A stretch of 64,000 bases of DNA from Ruminococcus sp. (lineage in GTDB: Bacteria; Bacillota; Clostridia; Oscillospirales; Ruminococcaceae), in the NCBI GenBank assembly GCA_021199305.1, contig JAJQIH010000015.1, positions 1 through 64,000 on the forward strand, given 5' to 3'. Position numbers and translations under genes: made by a program. The notes below the pieces were generated by a model. It searched no databases. It worked only from the letters and a program-made list of their open reading frames with translations, and was not told the origin of the DNA. This document shows positions 7,220 to 16,432 of the stretch, one piece after another (positions within the stretch are counted from its first letter, which is position 1; each line of letters starts with the position of its first letter).

Positions 7220-10200
7220 ATGTCAGTTTATCGAATTTATGCAGAAAAGAAGTCTGGTTTTGACGTAGAAGCGCAGTCACTTTTAAACGGAATCAAAAAC
7301 GTGCTGGGAATTTCACAGCTTGAGGGCGTGAGAATTATAAACCGCTATGATGCAGAGGGCTTGACAGAGGAGAGCTTTAAGCTTGCAACACCTGTAGTTT
7401 TTTCAGAGCCTGCTGTTGATACCGTTTATGACGAGCTTCCGAAAATGGCTGAGGACGAGCATATTATTGCAGTTGAATATCTTCCCGGTCAGTTTGATCA
7501 GAGAGCAGACTCCTGCGCTCAATGTATATCTCTTCTGACGGGCGGAATGCGTCCTACTGTCAGAAGTGCAAAAATAAACGTTTTCAAGGGAGATTTATCA
7601 AGTGTTGAGCTTGAAAAAATAAAGCATTATATTATAAACCCTGTTGAAAGCCGTGAAGCTGAGCTTAAAAAGCCGGAAACTCTCGATACTGATTATGCAA
7701 TTCCTGATAAGGTAGATACAATCGAAGGCTTTATCTACGCTTCGGATTCTGAGCTCAGAGATTATATCAGCTCAATGGGACTTGCCATGGACTTTGACGA
7801 CATTAAGTTCTGTCAGGCATATTTCAGAGATGAAGAGGGCAGAAATCCAACTATAACAGAAGTCAGAATGATAGATACCTATTGGTCTGACCACTGTCGT
7901 CATACAACATTTTCAACGATAATCGACAACGCTGAAATCAAAGCTCCTTATATTGAAGATACCTACAAGGATTATGTAAGGACAAGAAGACGTTTGTATT
8001 CAGGTCGTAAGGACAAGCCGATGACGCTTATGGACTTAGCGGTAATCGGCACTAAAAGATTAAAGCAGGAGGGCCTGCTCGACGCATTGGACGAGAGTGA
8101 GGAAATAAACGCTTGCTCGGTTAATATAAAGGTTGACGTTAACGGCAAGGAGCAGGACTGGCTGCTGATGTTTAAAAACGAAACTCACAACCACCCGACT
8201 GAAATCGAGCCGTTCGGTGGCGCAGCTACCTGTCTTGGCGGAGCGATAAGAGATCCTCTTTCAGGAAGAAGCTACGTTTATCAGGCTATGAGAGTTACTG
8301 GCGCTGCTAATCCGCTTGTTCCTTTTGAGGACACAATTCAGGGTAAGCTCCCGCAGAGAAAAATTACAGTCGGCGCCGCTCAGGGTTATTCCTCTTACGG
8401 AAACCAGATAGGTTTAGCAACAGGTCACGTCAGCGAAATTTACCACTCTGGATATGCAGCCAAGAGAATGGAAATCGGCGCTGTTATTGCTGCCGCTCCA
8501 AAGGAAAATGTAAGAAGAGAACGTCCGGCTACCGGTGACGTTGTAATACTGCTCGGCGGAAAAACGGGTCGTGACGGCTGCGGCGGAGCAACAGGCTCTT
8601 CAAAGTCGCACACTTTATCATCGCTTGAAACCTGCGGAGCAGAGGTTCAGAAGGGTAACGCTCCGGAAGAAAGAAAGCTTCAGAGATTGTTCAGAAACCC
8701 TGAGGTTACAAAGATGATCAAGCGCTGTAACGACTTCGGCGCAGGCGGTGTTTCCGTTGCAATAGGAGAGCTTACAGACGGACTTATTATAAACCTCGAT
8801 TCTGTTACGAAAAAGTACGACGGACTTGACGGCACAGAGCTTGCAATTTCAGAATCTCAGGAGAGAATGGCAGTAGTTATTGCAAGAAGCGATATTGAAA
8901 AGTTTATGGCAAAGGCTGCCGAGGAAAACTTAGAGGCAACCTTAGTTGCAGTTGTAACAGATGACAGACGACTCAAGATGAACTGGAAGGGAAATGAAAT
9001 TGTAAATCTTTCCAGAGATTTCTTGAATTCCAACGGCGCTGAAAAGCATACAAACGTGCTGGTTCCAGAGCCTATATTTAACAAGAGCGAAGAAATTGAC
9101 GATTCTGCTGACAAGTGGGAGGCTATGATTTCAAACCTCAACATCTGCTCGCAAAAGGGACTTGTTGAGTATTTCGATTCCACTATCGGCGCAGGAACAG
9201 TTCTTATGCCGTTTGGCGGAAAGTATCAGAATACGCCTACTCAGGCTATGGCAGCGAAGATTCCTGTTTTAAACGGCGATACTACTACTGCTTCAATTAT
9301 GGGCTGGGGCTTTAACCCGTTCCTGTCAGAACAAAGTCCTTATCACGGAGCAATGGCGGCGGTTGTAGAATCCGTTTCAAAGGTTATAGCAACAGGCGGC
9401 AGCTATAAGGAATGCTGGCTTACCTTCCAGGAGTATTTTGAAAGAACTCAGGATAAGCCTGAAAGATGGGGCAAGCCTTTCGCAGCACTTTTAGGAGCGT
9501 TCAAGGCTCAGACTGAGCTTGGCTGCGCAGCAATAGGCGGTAAGGATTCTATGAGCGGAACATTTGAAAAGATTGACGTTCCGCCAACGCTTGTGTCCTT
9601 TGCAGTTTCAAAGGCTTCCTGCTACGACATTATTTCTCAGGAATTCAAAAAGACAGGAAGCAAGGTTATACTTATCCGTCCTGAATACGATGAAAACGGC
9701 TGTCCTGTATGGGATAGCATAAAGAGCGTATTTGATAAGGTCGAAATGCTTATCAAGGAAAAGAAGGTTCTTTCCTGCTGGAGCGTAGCTTATGGCGGAG
9801 TTGCTGAAGCAGTCGCTAAGATGTCCTTCGGTAACAGGATAGGCTTTAAATTTACGACAACTCTTTCCCCGAAGGAGCTTTTCAGAGCCTGCTACGGAAG
9901 CTTTGTAATCGAGCTTGACGAGGGAGTTGAAACTGACGAGAGAGTAATCGGTGAAACGACCGAAGAGTACAAGATTATAACTGCAAGCTATACAATCGAC
10001 CTTGTTCGTCTTGAAAGACTCTGGTCGCAAAAGCTTGAGCCTGTTTTCCCGATTAAGGCAAACGTTCAGAACGAAATCGCTGAAAAGTTCAGTTACAGAG
10101 CCGACAAGAGAAAGGAGCCTATTTCTCCTATCGCCAAGCCTCGTGTTCTGATCCCTGTTTTCCCTGGAACAAACTGCGAATACGATACCGCAAAGGTATT

Positions 10201-10936
10201 TGAAAAGGCGGGAGCAATAGCTGATATATTCGTTATAAAGAACCTTACTCCGTCGGCTATCGAAGAGAGCGTTGTCGAAATGGAAAAGAGAATCAGACAA
10301 TCTCAGATTATTATGATTCCTGGTGGATTTTCAGGAGGAGACGAGCCTGACGGAAGCGGAAAGTTTATCACCTCGTTCCTTAGAAATCCAAGCCTGACGC
10401 AGGCTATCAATGAGCTTCTGACATACAGAGACGGACTGATGCTCGGAATCTGTAACGGCTTCCAGGCGCTTATCAAGCTGGGACTTGTTCCTTATGGCGA
10501 GATAAGAGATATGAGAGATGATTCTCCAACTCTTACCTTCAATACAATCGCAAGACACCAGTCAAAAATGGTTAATACAAGAATTGCTTCAAATAAATCT
10601 CCGTGGCTTGCGCAGACTGAGGTTGGCGATATTCACACAGTTGCTATTTCTCACGGCGAAGGACGTTTCGTTGCAACCGAAGAGGAAATAAGAGCACTTG
10701 CTGAAAACGGACAGATTGCAACGCAGTATGTTGATTTCAATTCTGTTCCTACAATGGATATTCATTGCAACCCGAACTCATCTATGTACGCTATCGAGGG
10801 TATAACCTCTCCTGACGGACGAGTTTTCGGTAAAATGGGACACTCCGAGAGAATCGGCGAGTGCGTTTGCAAAAACGTACCAGGAAACAAGGATCAAAAG
10901 ATTTTTGAAAGCGGAGTCAAGTATTTCACAATGTAG
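7220..10936 (+). CDS. purL: phosphoribosylformylglycinamidine synthase, long single-chain form
   Basis: Fourth step of purine synthesis: FGAR, glutamine and ATP give FGAM. The 1238-residue chain fuses all activities. There is an N-terminal PurS-like part, then the synthase core (DTYWSDHCRHTTF, ETHNHPTEIEPFGGAATC, NDFGAGGVSVAIGEL, GGKDSMSG), and from about residue 970 a class I glutaminase (VFPGTNCEYD, IPGGFSGGDEPDGSGKF, nucleophile Cys1078 in GICNGFQ). Many Firmicutes use separate PurS, PurQ and PurL; the fused form is typical of Proteobacteria and also of Bacteroidetes and some Clostridia. A GAAGGGA site precedes the ATG. No other pur gene is adjacent, and a strong terminator follows. Confidence 0.95.
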   Translation: MSVYRIYAEKKSGFDVEAQSLLNGIKNVLGISQLEGVRIINRYDAEGLTEESFKLATPVVFSEPAVDTVYDELPKMAEDEHIIAVEYLPGQFDQRADSCAQCISLLTGGMRPTVRSAKINVFKGDLSSVELEKIKHYIINPVESREAELKKPETLDTDYAIPDKVDTIEGFIYASDSELRDYISSMGLAMDFDDIKFCQAYFRDEEGRNPTITEVRMIDTYWSDHCRHTTFSTIIDNAEIKAPYIEDTYKDYVRTRRRLYSGRKDKPMTLMDLAVIGTKRLKQEGLLDALDESEEINACSVNIKVDVNGKEQDWLLMFKNETHNHPTEIEPFGGAATCLGGAIRDPLSGRSYVYQAMRVTGAANPLVPFEDTIQGKLPQRKITVGAAQGYSSYGNQIGLATGHVSEIYHSGYAAKRMEIGAVIAAAPKENVRRERPATGDVVILLGGKTGRDGCGGATGSSKSHTLSSLETCGAEVQKGNAPEERKLQRLFRNPEVTKMIKRCNDFGAGGVSVAIGELTDGLIINLDSVTKKYDGLDGTELAISESQERMAVVIARSDIEKFMAKAAEENLEATLVAVVTDDRRLKMNWKGNEIVNLSRDFLNSNGAEKHTNVLVPEPIFNKSEEIDDSADKWEAMISNLNICSQKGLVEYFDSTIGAGTVLMPFGGKYQNTPTQAMAAKIPVLNGDTTTASIMGWGFNPFLSEQSPYHGAMAAVVESVSKVIATGGSYKECWLTFQEYFERTQDKPERWGKPFAALLGAFKAQTELGCAAIGGKDSMSGTFEKIDVPPTLVSFAVSKASCYDIISQEFKKTGSKVILIRPEYDENGCPVWDSIKSVFDKVEMLIKEKKVLSCWSVAYGGVAEAVAKMSFGNRIGFKFTTTLSPKELFRACYGSFVIELDEGVETDERVIGETTEEYKIITASYTIDLVRLERLWSQKLEPVFPIKANVQNEIAEKFSYRADKRKEPISPIAKPRVLIPVFPGTNCEYDTAKVFEKAGAIADIFVIKNLTPSAIEESVVEMEKRIRQSQIIMIPGGFSGGDEPDGSGKFITSFLRNPSLTQAINELLTYRDGLMLGICNGFQALIKLGLVPYGEIRDMRDDSPTLTFNTIARHQSKMVNTRIASNKSPWLAQTEVGDIHTVAISHGEGRFVATEEEIRALAENGQIATQYVDFNSVPTMDIHCNPNSSMYAIEGITSPDGRVFGKMGHSERIGECVCKNVPGNKDQKIFESGVKYFTM

Positions 10937-10945
10937 AGCTTATTT

Positions 10946-10978
10946 ATCCGCCTGCAATAATTTGCAGGCGGATTTTTT
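10946..10978 (+). terminator. Rho-independent terminator of purL
   Basis: A 12-bp perfect stem (ATCCGCCTGCAA, 10946-10957, with 10962-10973) and a TAAT loop are followed by a run of six T. Confidence 0.93.
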
Positions 10979-11056
10979 GTGTCTGATTTTACTACCTGTC
11001 ATTTTCTATTCCTGCTTTTCATATTTATTAAAAAACGAAAGCAAGGAGAGAAAGCT

Positions 11057-12235
11057 ATGAAAAGAAGGATATTTATCTGTCTTGCGACGATGATTTTTAT
11101 GATGAATTTCCTGAACATTTACTGTCTGGCTGACGGCGGGGAGGACAGCGTTTACGCTTTAAAAGGCCAGGATACTCTTTCGGTGTCTGCAAGCAGCTAT
11201 GTGATACTTGAAACCAGCACAAATACCTTTCTGGCGGGGCAAGGCTCTTATGAGGAGTTTCCTGCTTCTCATTTTACAAAGCTTATGACACTCACGCTTG
11301 TCTGCGAGAAAATTGACGAGGGAAAGCTGTCGCTTGACGATACGGTAACTGTAAGCGAGTACGCAAATTCTCAGCAGGGTACGCAAATCTGGCTTGATAA
11401 GGGAGAAAAGATAACGGTTTCAGAGCTTATAAAAGCGGTAACAATAGGAAACGCTAACGACGCTTGCGTAGCACTAAGCGAAACGGTAGACAAGAAAATT
11501 TCCGATTTTGTTGAGCGTATGAACAAGCGAGCGGCCGAGCTTCAGATGATAAATACAGTCTATGTCGATTGCACGGGCGTTTCAAACGACAATATAACGA
11601 CAGCTCACGATACGGCTCTTTTAGCATCGGAGCTTTTAAAGCATGAGTATCTGGCAGAATACTTAACTGCGTGGAGGGATTTTGTCGGCGAAAAGCAGTC
11701 GGAGGTAGTAAATCAGAATACGCTTGTCAAAAGCTACGACGGAATTACAGGGCTGAAGGCTTGCATCAGTTCCACGGGAGTTAATATGACAAGCGTCAGC
11801 GCCAAAAGGGGAGAGATGAGCGTTGTATGCGTTGCAATAGGCTCAGAAAGCAGTGAGCAAAGAGCAGCTGACGGAGAAAATATGCTTGACTACGCGTTTT
11901 CGCAGTTTCAGATTTACGAGCCTGAAATTGACAAAGCTCTGCTTGATGATATAAAAATTGTTCACGGCGAGGATGAGAGCGTTAAGGTTTCTCTTTACAA
12001 GCCTTTGCGACTTGTCATAAAAAGAGGTACCTCCCCGGAACTTGATGTTACAGCAACCAGAGAGCAAAGCGTCACTGCGCCAAAGAAAAAGGGCGATAAG
12101 GTTGGAAGCGTAACCGTTACAAACGGCGAAAAGACAGTTTTTTCAACAGATATTGTGCTTTGCGACGATGCTGAAAAGATAACTGTCAGCAAAGCGTTTT
12201 TCAAGCTTATATATTCTCTTATTGGAGAAATATGA
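11057..12235 (+). CDS. D-alanyl-D-alanine carboxypeptidase homologue (PBP5/DacF-like) with altered catalytic motifs
   Basis: A 392-residue exported peptidase-S11-like protein with a signal peptide at 1-28 (MKRRIF, hydrophobic core, YCLA). The penicillin-binding domain aligns well with PBP5-type enzymes, but each catalytic motif is off. SxxK reads SHFTK, so Ser71 and Lys75 are one residue too far apart. SxN reads NAN (132-134), in GNANDACVAL where family members have SGNDAC. KTG reads ITG (230-232). A PBP5_C-like beta domain ends the protein, but no long C-terminal amphipathic anchor is evident. It is probably inactive or mechanistically changed, and may bind peptidoglycan without cleaving it. 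The start at 11057 has AAGGAGAG at 11043-11050; upstream codons run into the purL terminator. Confidence 0.85.
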   Translation: MKRRIFICLATMIFMMNFLNIYCLADGGEDSVYALKGQDTLSVSASSYVILETSTNTFLAGQGSYEEFPASHFTKLMTLTLVCEKIDEGKLSLDDTVTVSEYANSQQGTQIWLDKGEKITVSELIKAVTIGNANDACVALSETVDKKISDFVERMNKRAAELQMINTVYVDCTGVSNDNITTAHDTALLASELLKHEYLAEYLTAWRDFVGEKQSEVVNQNTLVKSYDGITGLKACISSTGVNMTSVSAKRGEMSVVCVAIGSESSEQRAADGENMLDYAFSQFQIYEPEIDKALLDDIKIVHGEDESVKVSLYKPLRLVIKRGTSPELDVTATREQSVTAPKKKGDKVGSVTVTNGEKTVFSTDIVLCDDAEKITVSKAFFKLIYSLIGEI

Positions 12236-12264
12236 ACAAAATAATAACAATTCTCAAAAAGGAC

Positions 12265-12293
12265 TTGAAAAAAGGTCTGAATTATAGTATGAT
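12265..12293 (+). promoter_or_regulatory. SigA promoter of pgi
   Basis: TTGAAA at 12265-12270, 17-bp spacer, TATGAT at 12288-12293, about 85 bp before the pgi start. Confidence 0.75.
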
Positions 12294-12378
12294 AAATATG
12301 TATAAAAGGATGCGTTTTGCCCTTTGAGGGTCGCTTAAGAAAAAGACGTAATTTGATTTTCAGAAAGGATGTTTTCAA

Positions 12379-13710
12379 GTGGCTGTAAAGTTAAACACAA
12401 AATATCTTGAGGGAGTTATTTCAGCTCACGAGCTTGACGGAGTCAAGTCGCAAATAACTGCTGCTCATAATTTGATTGAAACAAGATCAGGACAGGGGAA
12501 TGATTTTCTCGGCTGGGTTGATCTTCCAGTAGATTATGACAAGGAGGAGTTTGCAAGAATCAAGGCTGCTGCCAAAAGGATTCAGGACAAGGCTGACATT
12601 CTGATTGTTATCGGAATCGGCGGTTCCTATCTCGGCGCAAGAGCTGCTATCGAGCTTTTGAAATCCCCGTTTTACAATAATATGAAGAAGGACACGCCTG
12701 ACATCTATTATGTTGGTAACAGCATCAGTCCTACCTACTTAAACGAAGTTCTTTCTATCTGCGAGGGCAAGGATATTTGCGTAAATGTTATTTCAAAGTC
12801 AGGAACTACTACTGAGCCTGCTCTGGCATTCAGAATTTTCAAAAAGCTTGTTGAGGACAAGTATGGCAAGGAAGAAGCAAAGGAGAGAATCTTTGCTACT
12901 ACCGATAAGGCAAGAGGAACTTTAAAGGAGCTTTCCGACAAGGAAGGCTATGAAACCTTTACTATTGCCGACGACGTTGGCGGAAGATTTTCCGTTCTGA
13001 CTGCCGTTGGACTGCTGCCGATTGCAGTTGCAGGCTGTGATATTGACAAGATTATGCAGGGCGCAGCAAAGGCAAGAGAAAACTATTCAAAGGACGATTT
13101 GAACGACTGCTATAAGTATGCAGCTATCAGAAACATTCTTTACCGCAAGGGCAAAAGCGTTGAAATGCTCGTTTCTTACGATCCAAGCTTTACAATGATG
13201 GCTGAATGGTTCAAGCAGCTTTTCGGCGAGAGCGAGGGCAAGGACAACAAGGGTATCTTCCCATCCTCCGCTACATTCTCTACCGACCTTCACTCTTTAG
13301 GTCAGTTTATTCAGGACGGCTCAAGAGTAATGTTTGAAACGGTTGTTGACATCAAGACTCCGAAGCAGGATTTGTTCTTAGAAAGCGACGAGCAGAATCT
13401 TGACGGCTTAAACTTCCTGTCAAACCAGAATATGTCCGTTGTAAACAGAAAGGCTTTTGAGGGAACTATTTTAGCTCACACAGAGGGCGGAGTTCCAAAC
13501 ATCGTTATCGAGGTTGACGCATTAGACGAGGAAAACTTCGGAGAGCTTGTTTACTTCTTTGAAAAGGCTTGCGCAATTTCTGGATATATGCTTGGAGTTA
13601 ATCCATTCAATCAGCCGGGAGTTGAAAGCTATAAGAAGAATATGTTCGCACTTTTAGGAAAGCCTGGCTATGAGGATGCCAAGGCAGCACTTGAAGAAAA
13701 GCTTAAATAA
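12379..13710 (+). CDS. pgi: glucose-6-phosphate isomerase
   Basis: Interconverts glucose-6-phosphate and fructose-6-phosphate in the cytoplasm. It has 443 residues, the length of the short Firmicutes form. Visible signatures are [17 protein letters not shown], the sugar-phosphate site [36 protein letters not shown], the catalytic Glu region [12 protein letters not shown], and a C-terminal [12 protein letters not shown] motif with the catalytic Lys. Translation starts at a GTG (12379) preceded by AAAGGA at 12364-12369. It has its own promoter. Confidence 0.96.
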   Translation: MAVKLNTKYLEGVISAHELDGVKSQITAAHNLIETRSGQGNDFLGWVDLPVDYDKEEFARIKAAAKRIQDKADILIVIGIGGSYLGARAAIELLKSPFYNNMKKDTPDIYYVGNSISPTYLNEVLSICEGKDICVNVISKSGTTTEPALAFRIFKKLVEDKYGKEEAKERIFATTDKARGTLKELSDKEGYETFTIADDVGGRFSVLTAVGLLPIAVAGCDIDKIMQGAAKARENYSKDDLNDCYKYAAIRNILYRKGKSVEMLVSYDPSFTMMAEWFKQLFGESEGKDNKGIFPSSATFSTDLHSLGQFIQDGSRVMFETVVDIKTPKQDLFLESDEQNLDGLNFLSNQNMSVVNRKAFEGTILAHTEGGVPNIVIEVDALDEENFGELVYFFEKACAISGYMLGVNPFNQPGVESYKKNMFALLGKPGYEDAKAALEEKLK

Positions 13711-13795
13711 GGCGCAAACAGGGCAACCTGTAAAAATATTATCGGGATTATTCCCTAAATAAAAAATGCCCGAAGGGGCGGATTGGAGCGTAATT

Positions 13796-14200
13796 ATGAT
13801 TAAAATTATCACTGGAAAAAGAGGAACGGGAAAGACCAAGATCTTGGTTGATAACATTGTAGAGGCTGCTGAAAACGCAACAGGAAACGTAGTTTGTATC
13901 GAAAGAGGAATGAAGCTTACTTATGATATTCCTCACAAGGTAAGACTTGTTGACACCGAGGAGTATGGAATTACTGGATACGACGCATTTTATGGCTTCG
14001 TTACAGGAATGCTTGCTGGAAACTATGATATTCAGGAAGTTTTCGTTGACGGAATTTTAAAAATCGGCGGAAGAAATTACGATGAGCTGGGCGCTATGTT
14101 TGAAAAGCTCGCTATGGTTGCAAAGGACGTAGTAGTTACATTTACTGTATCTGCTGACCTTGATGAGCTTCCTGCAAAGGTAAAGGCGTTTATCAAGTAA
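13796..14200 (+). CDS. small P-loop ATPase-like protein, function unknown
   Basis: A 134-residue protein with an N-terminal Walker A motif GKRGTGKT (residues 7-14), directly after a beta strand MIKIIT. A second strand-like stretch, IQEVFVDGILKIGG, may provide the Walker B acid. DVVVTFTVSADLDELP near the end resembles a sensor strand. No signal peptide or membrane segment is present. It is too short for a full RecA or AAA domain. The start at 13796 follows GGAG at 13785-13788. It lies 85 bp after pgi and just before the yceD-rpmF promoter. Clostridial genomes carry similar short proteins annotated as predicted ATPases; no role is established that I know of. Confidence 0.75.
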   Translation: MIKIITGKRGTGKTKILVDNIVEAAENATGNVVCIERGMKLTYDIPHKVRLVDTEEYGITGYDAFYGFVTGMLAGNYDIQEVFVDGILKIGGRNYDELGAMFEKLAMVAKDVVVTFTVSADLDELPAKVKAFIK

Positions 14201-14236
14201 TACATCTGAGTTTTTACGAATTTAATCAAAAAACTA

Positions 14237-14265
14237 TTGACAACGGTTTTTGAATTGGGTATAAT
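14237..14265 (+). promoter_or_regulatory. consensus SigA promoter of yceD-rpmF
   Basis: TTGACA at 14237-14242, exactly 17 bp, TATAAT at 14260-14265. Both hexamers match the consensus perfectly, as expected for a ribosomal-protein gene. Confidence 0.93.
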
Positions 14266-14298
14266 AATCTTTGTGACATTTGAGGAGTGCGAATTGAT

Positions 14299-14754
14299 AT
14301 GGAGCTTATGCTTAAAGAGTTGTTTGAGGGAGTCTCAACTGAGCGTGAGTTTGACGGATTCGTCACTTCAGATGAGCTCAGGCTGCCAGCAGGCTTATCC
14401 TTTAACGAACCTTTAAAGGTAGTCGGCAGGGTATTTAACCGTGCTGGTATCGTAACGCTTGAGTACAAGCTTACCGCTAAGGCGCAGCTTGTGTGCGACA
14501 GATGTCTTGATGAGTTCGGGAAGGTTTTTGAATACGATTTCAGTCATATTCTTGTTACAAACTTAAACAGCGAGGACGATTATGACAAATATGTCGTTTG
14601 CGAAAACAATATTCTCAAACTTGATGATTTGGCTATTTCTGATTTATTGTTGCAGCTGCCTTCAAAGATTTTATGTAAGGAAGACTGCAAGGGCTTATGC
14701 TTCGTCTGTGGGCAGAACCTTAACGAAGCGACTTGCGAATGCTCAAAGAGTTAA
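14299..14754 (+). CDS. yceD: YceD/DUF177 family protein
   Basis: A 151-residue member of the DUF177 (YceD) family, widely found directly upstream of rpmF. In E. coli and plants it is linked to 23S rRNA or ribosome assembly. The zinc-ribbon-like Cys sets are CDRCLDEF (about residues 67-74) and CKEDCKGLCFVCGQNL...CEC near the C-terminus. The start at 14299 was chosen because the GTG at 14287 lies within the GAGGAG ribosome site. It is followed after 51 bp by rpmF and driven by a perfect promoter. Confidence 0.88.
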   Translation: MELMLKELFEGVSTEREFDGFVTSDELRLPAGLSFNEPLKVVGRVFNRAGIVTLEYKLTAKAQLVCDRCLDEFGKVFEYDFSHILVTNLNSEDDYDKYVVCENNILKLDDLAISDLLLQLPSKILCKEDCKGLCFVCGQNLNEATCECSKS

Positions 14755-14805
14755 TAGCCGCAGCAATAATTTGTTTTAAAGTAACCTAAGAGGAGGTGCC
14801 CGAAA

Positions 14806-14991
14806 ATGGCAGTACCAAAGAGAAAAGTATCTAAGGCAAGAAGAGATAAAAGACGCTCTAATGTCTGGAAGCTAAACCCACCTGCACTATCAAAATGCTC
14901 GCATTGCGGAGAGCTTACGGCTCCACACAAGGTATGCAAAAATTGCGGATATTATAAGGGTATTGAAGTAATTCACAAAGAAGAAGCGTAA
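14806..14991 (+). CDS. rpmF: 50S ribosomal protein L32
   Basis: A 61-residue L32 with the basic N-terminus MAVPKRKVSKARRDKRRSN and an intact zinc ribbon (CSHCG and CKNCGYYKG). Bacteria often carry a zinc-free paralogue for zinc starvation; this one is the Cys-containing form. A strong AGAGGAGGTG ribosome site precedes the ATG, and a strong terminator follows. Confidence 0.97.
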   Translation: MAVPKRKVSKARRDKRRSNVWKLNPPALSKCSHCGELTAPHKVCKNCGYYKGIEVIHKEEA

Positions 14992-14999
14992 TGCTTTAG

Positions 15000-15031
15000 G
15001 CGGAGGTGGGAACGCTCACCTCCGCTTTTTT
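15000..15031 (+). terminator. Rho-independent terminator of rpmF
   Basis: Stem GCGGAGGTG (15000-15008) pairs perfectly with CACCTCCGC (15017-15025), followed by six T. Confidence 0.93.
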
Positions 15032-15071
15032 CTTACTATTTCATTAGTTTTTGGCAAAGGAGAAAATATTT

Positions 15072-16400
15072 ATGGCGTTGCCTTTAGTCGCCATTGTCGG
15101 CAGACCAAACGTCGGTAAATCCACGCTGTTTAACAAGCTTATAGGACACAGGCTTTCAATAGTTGAGGATACGCCGGGCGTTACAAGAGATAGAATATAT
15201 GCTAAGTGCGAATGGCTGTCAAAATCCTTCATGCTTGTAGATACAGGAGGAATTGAGCCGAAAACGGACGATATGATGCTTTCGCAGATGAAAAGACAAG
15301 CTCAGCTTGCTATTGAAAAAGCTGATGTGATTATTTTTGTTACCGATTTGCGAAGCGGCGTTACAGCTAACGATTTAGACGTTGCTAATATGCTTCTGAA
15401 GTCTGGAAAGCCTATCGTGCTATGCGTTAATAAATGTGACGGCGTGGGTGAGGTTCCGCCCGAATTTTACGAGTTTTACAATCTTGGACTGGGAGATCCT
15501 ATCGCCGTTTCGTCGGTTCACGGTCACGGAACGGGCGACCTGCTCGACGCTGTGTTTGAAAAAATGCCCGAATCGGCAAATTACGAGGACACAGACGGCG
15601 TAAAGGTTGCGGTGATTGGTAAGCCTAACGTCGGAAAGTCGTCAATTATAAATAAGCTTTGCGGCGAGGAAAGAGTAATAGTTTCGGACATTGCAGGAAC
15701 TACAAGAGATGCAACCGATACTGAAATTGAAACGGATAAGGGTAAGTTTGTATTTATCGACACCGCAGGAATAAGAAAAAAATCCAAAGTTTCAGAGTCA
15801 ATCGAGCGATATAGTGTTTTGCGTTCGTATATGGCGGTCGATCGAGCTGACGTTGCAGTAATTGTAATCGATGCTACAGAAGGCTTTACCGAGCAGGATT
15901 CAAAGGTCGCAGGCTATGCTCACGAGCAGGGAAAGGCTTGCGTTGTAGCTGTAAATAAGTGGGATGCAGTCGAAAAGCAAACTGGCACTATGAACGAGTA
16001 TACAAAGAAGCTCAAAAACGATTTTTCGTTTATGTCTTATGTTCCGTTCGTATTCGTTTCAGCAAAAACAGGTCAAAGGCTTGACAAGCTGCTCGATAAG
16101 ATTTTATTTGTCGCACAGCAGAATGCTGTAAGAATTTCAACAGGTAAGCTTAACGACATTTTAGCTTATGCTACAAGCAGAGTTCAGCCGCCGAGCGATA
16201 AGGGCAGACGGCTAAAGATATATTATATGACTCAGGCGTCTACAAAGCCGCCTACATTTGTAACCTTTGTAAACAGGAAGGAGCTTTTCCACTTTTCCTA
16301 TCAAAGGTATATAGAAAATCAAATTCGAGAAACCTTTTCTCTTGAGGGGACGCCAGTGCGGTTTGTAGTAAGAGAAAGGGCGAGAGACGACGTCAAGTAG
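15072..16400 (+). CDS. der: ribosome-assembly GTPase Der (EngA)
   Basis: A double GTPase needed for 50S subunit maturation. It has 442 residues. The first G domain has GRPNVGKST and DTGG, with NKCD; the second has GKPNVGKSS, DTAGIRKK and NKWD. A C-terminal KH-like domain follows (about 350-442). The start at 15072 follows AAGGAG at 15057-15062; the TTG at 15051 overlaps that site. It heads a likely der-plsY-gpsA unit, an order common in Clostridia. Confidence 0.96.
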   Translation: MALPLVAIVGRPNVGKSTLFNKLIGHRLSIVEDTPGVTRDRIYAKCEWLSKSFMLVDTGGIEPKTDDMMLSQMKRQAQLAIEKADVIIFVTDLRSGVTANDLDVANMLLKSGKPIVLCVNKCDGVGEVPPEFYEFYNLGLGDPIAVSSVHGHGTGDLLDAVFEKMPESANYEDTDGVKVAVIGKPNVGKSSIINKLCGEERVIVSDIAGTTRDATDTEIETDKGKFVFIDTAGIRKKSKVSESIERYSVLRSYMAVDRADVAVIVIDATEGFTEQDSKVAGYAHEQGKACVVAVNKWDAVEKQTGTMNEYTKKLKNDFSFMSYVPFVFVSAKTGQRLDKLLDKILFVAQQNAVRISTGKLNDILAYATSRVQPPSDKGRRLKIYYMTQASTKPPTFVTFVNRKELFHFSYQRYIENQIRETFSLEGTPVRFVVRERARDDVK

Positions 16401-16432
16401 CTGTTGTCGCTTAGCGAAAGGGGAAGTTTAAA

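Noticed and set aside
9608-10300. Long open frame (230 codons) on the minus strand inside purL
   Set aside because: It lies fully opposite a well-conserved gene, has a composition typical of an antisense shadow, and has no ribosome site or recognisable protein.
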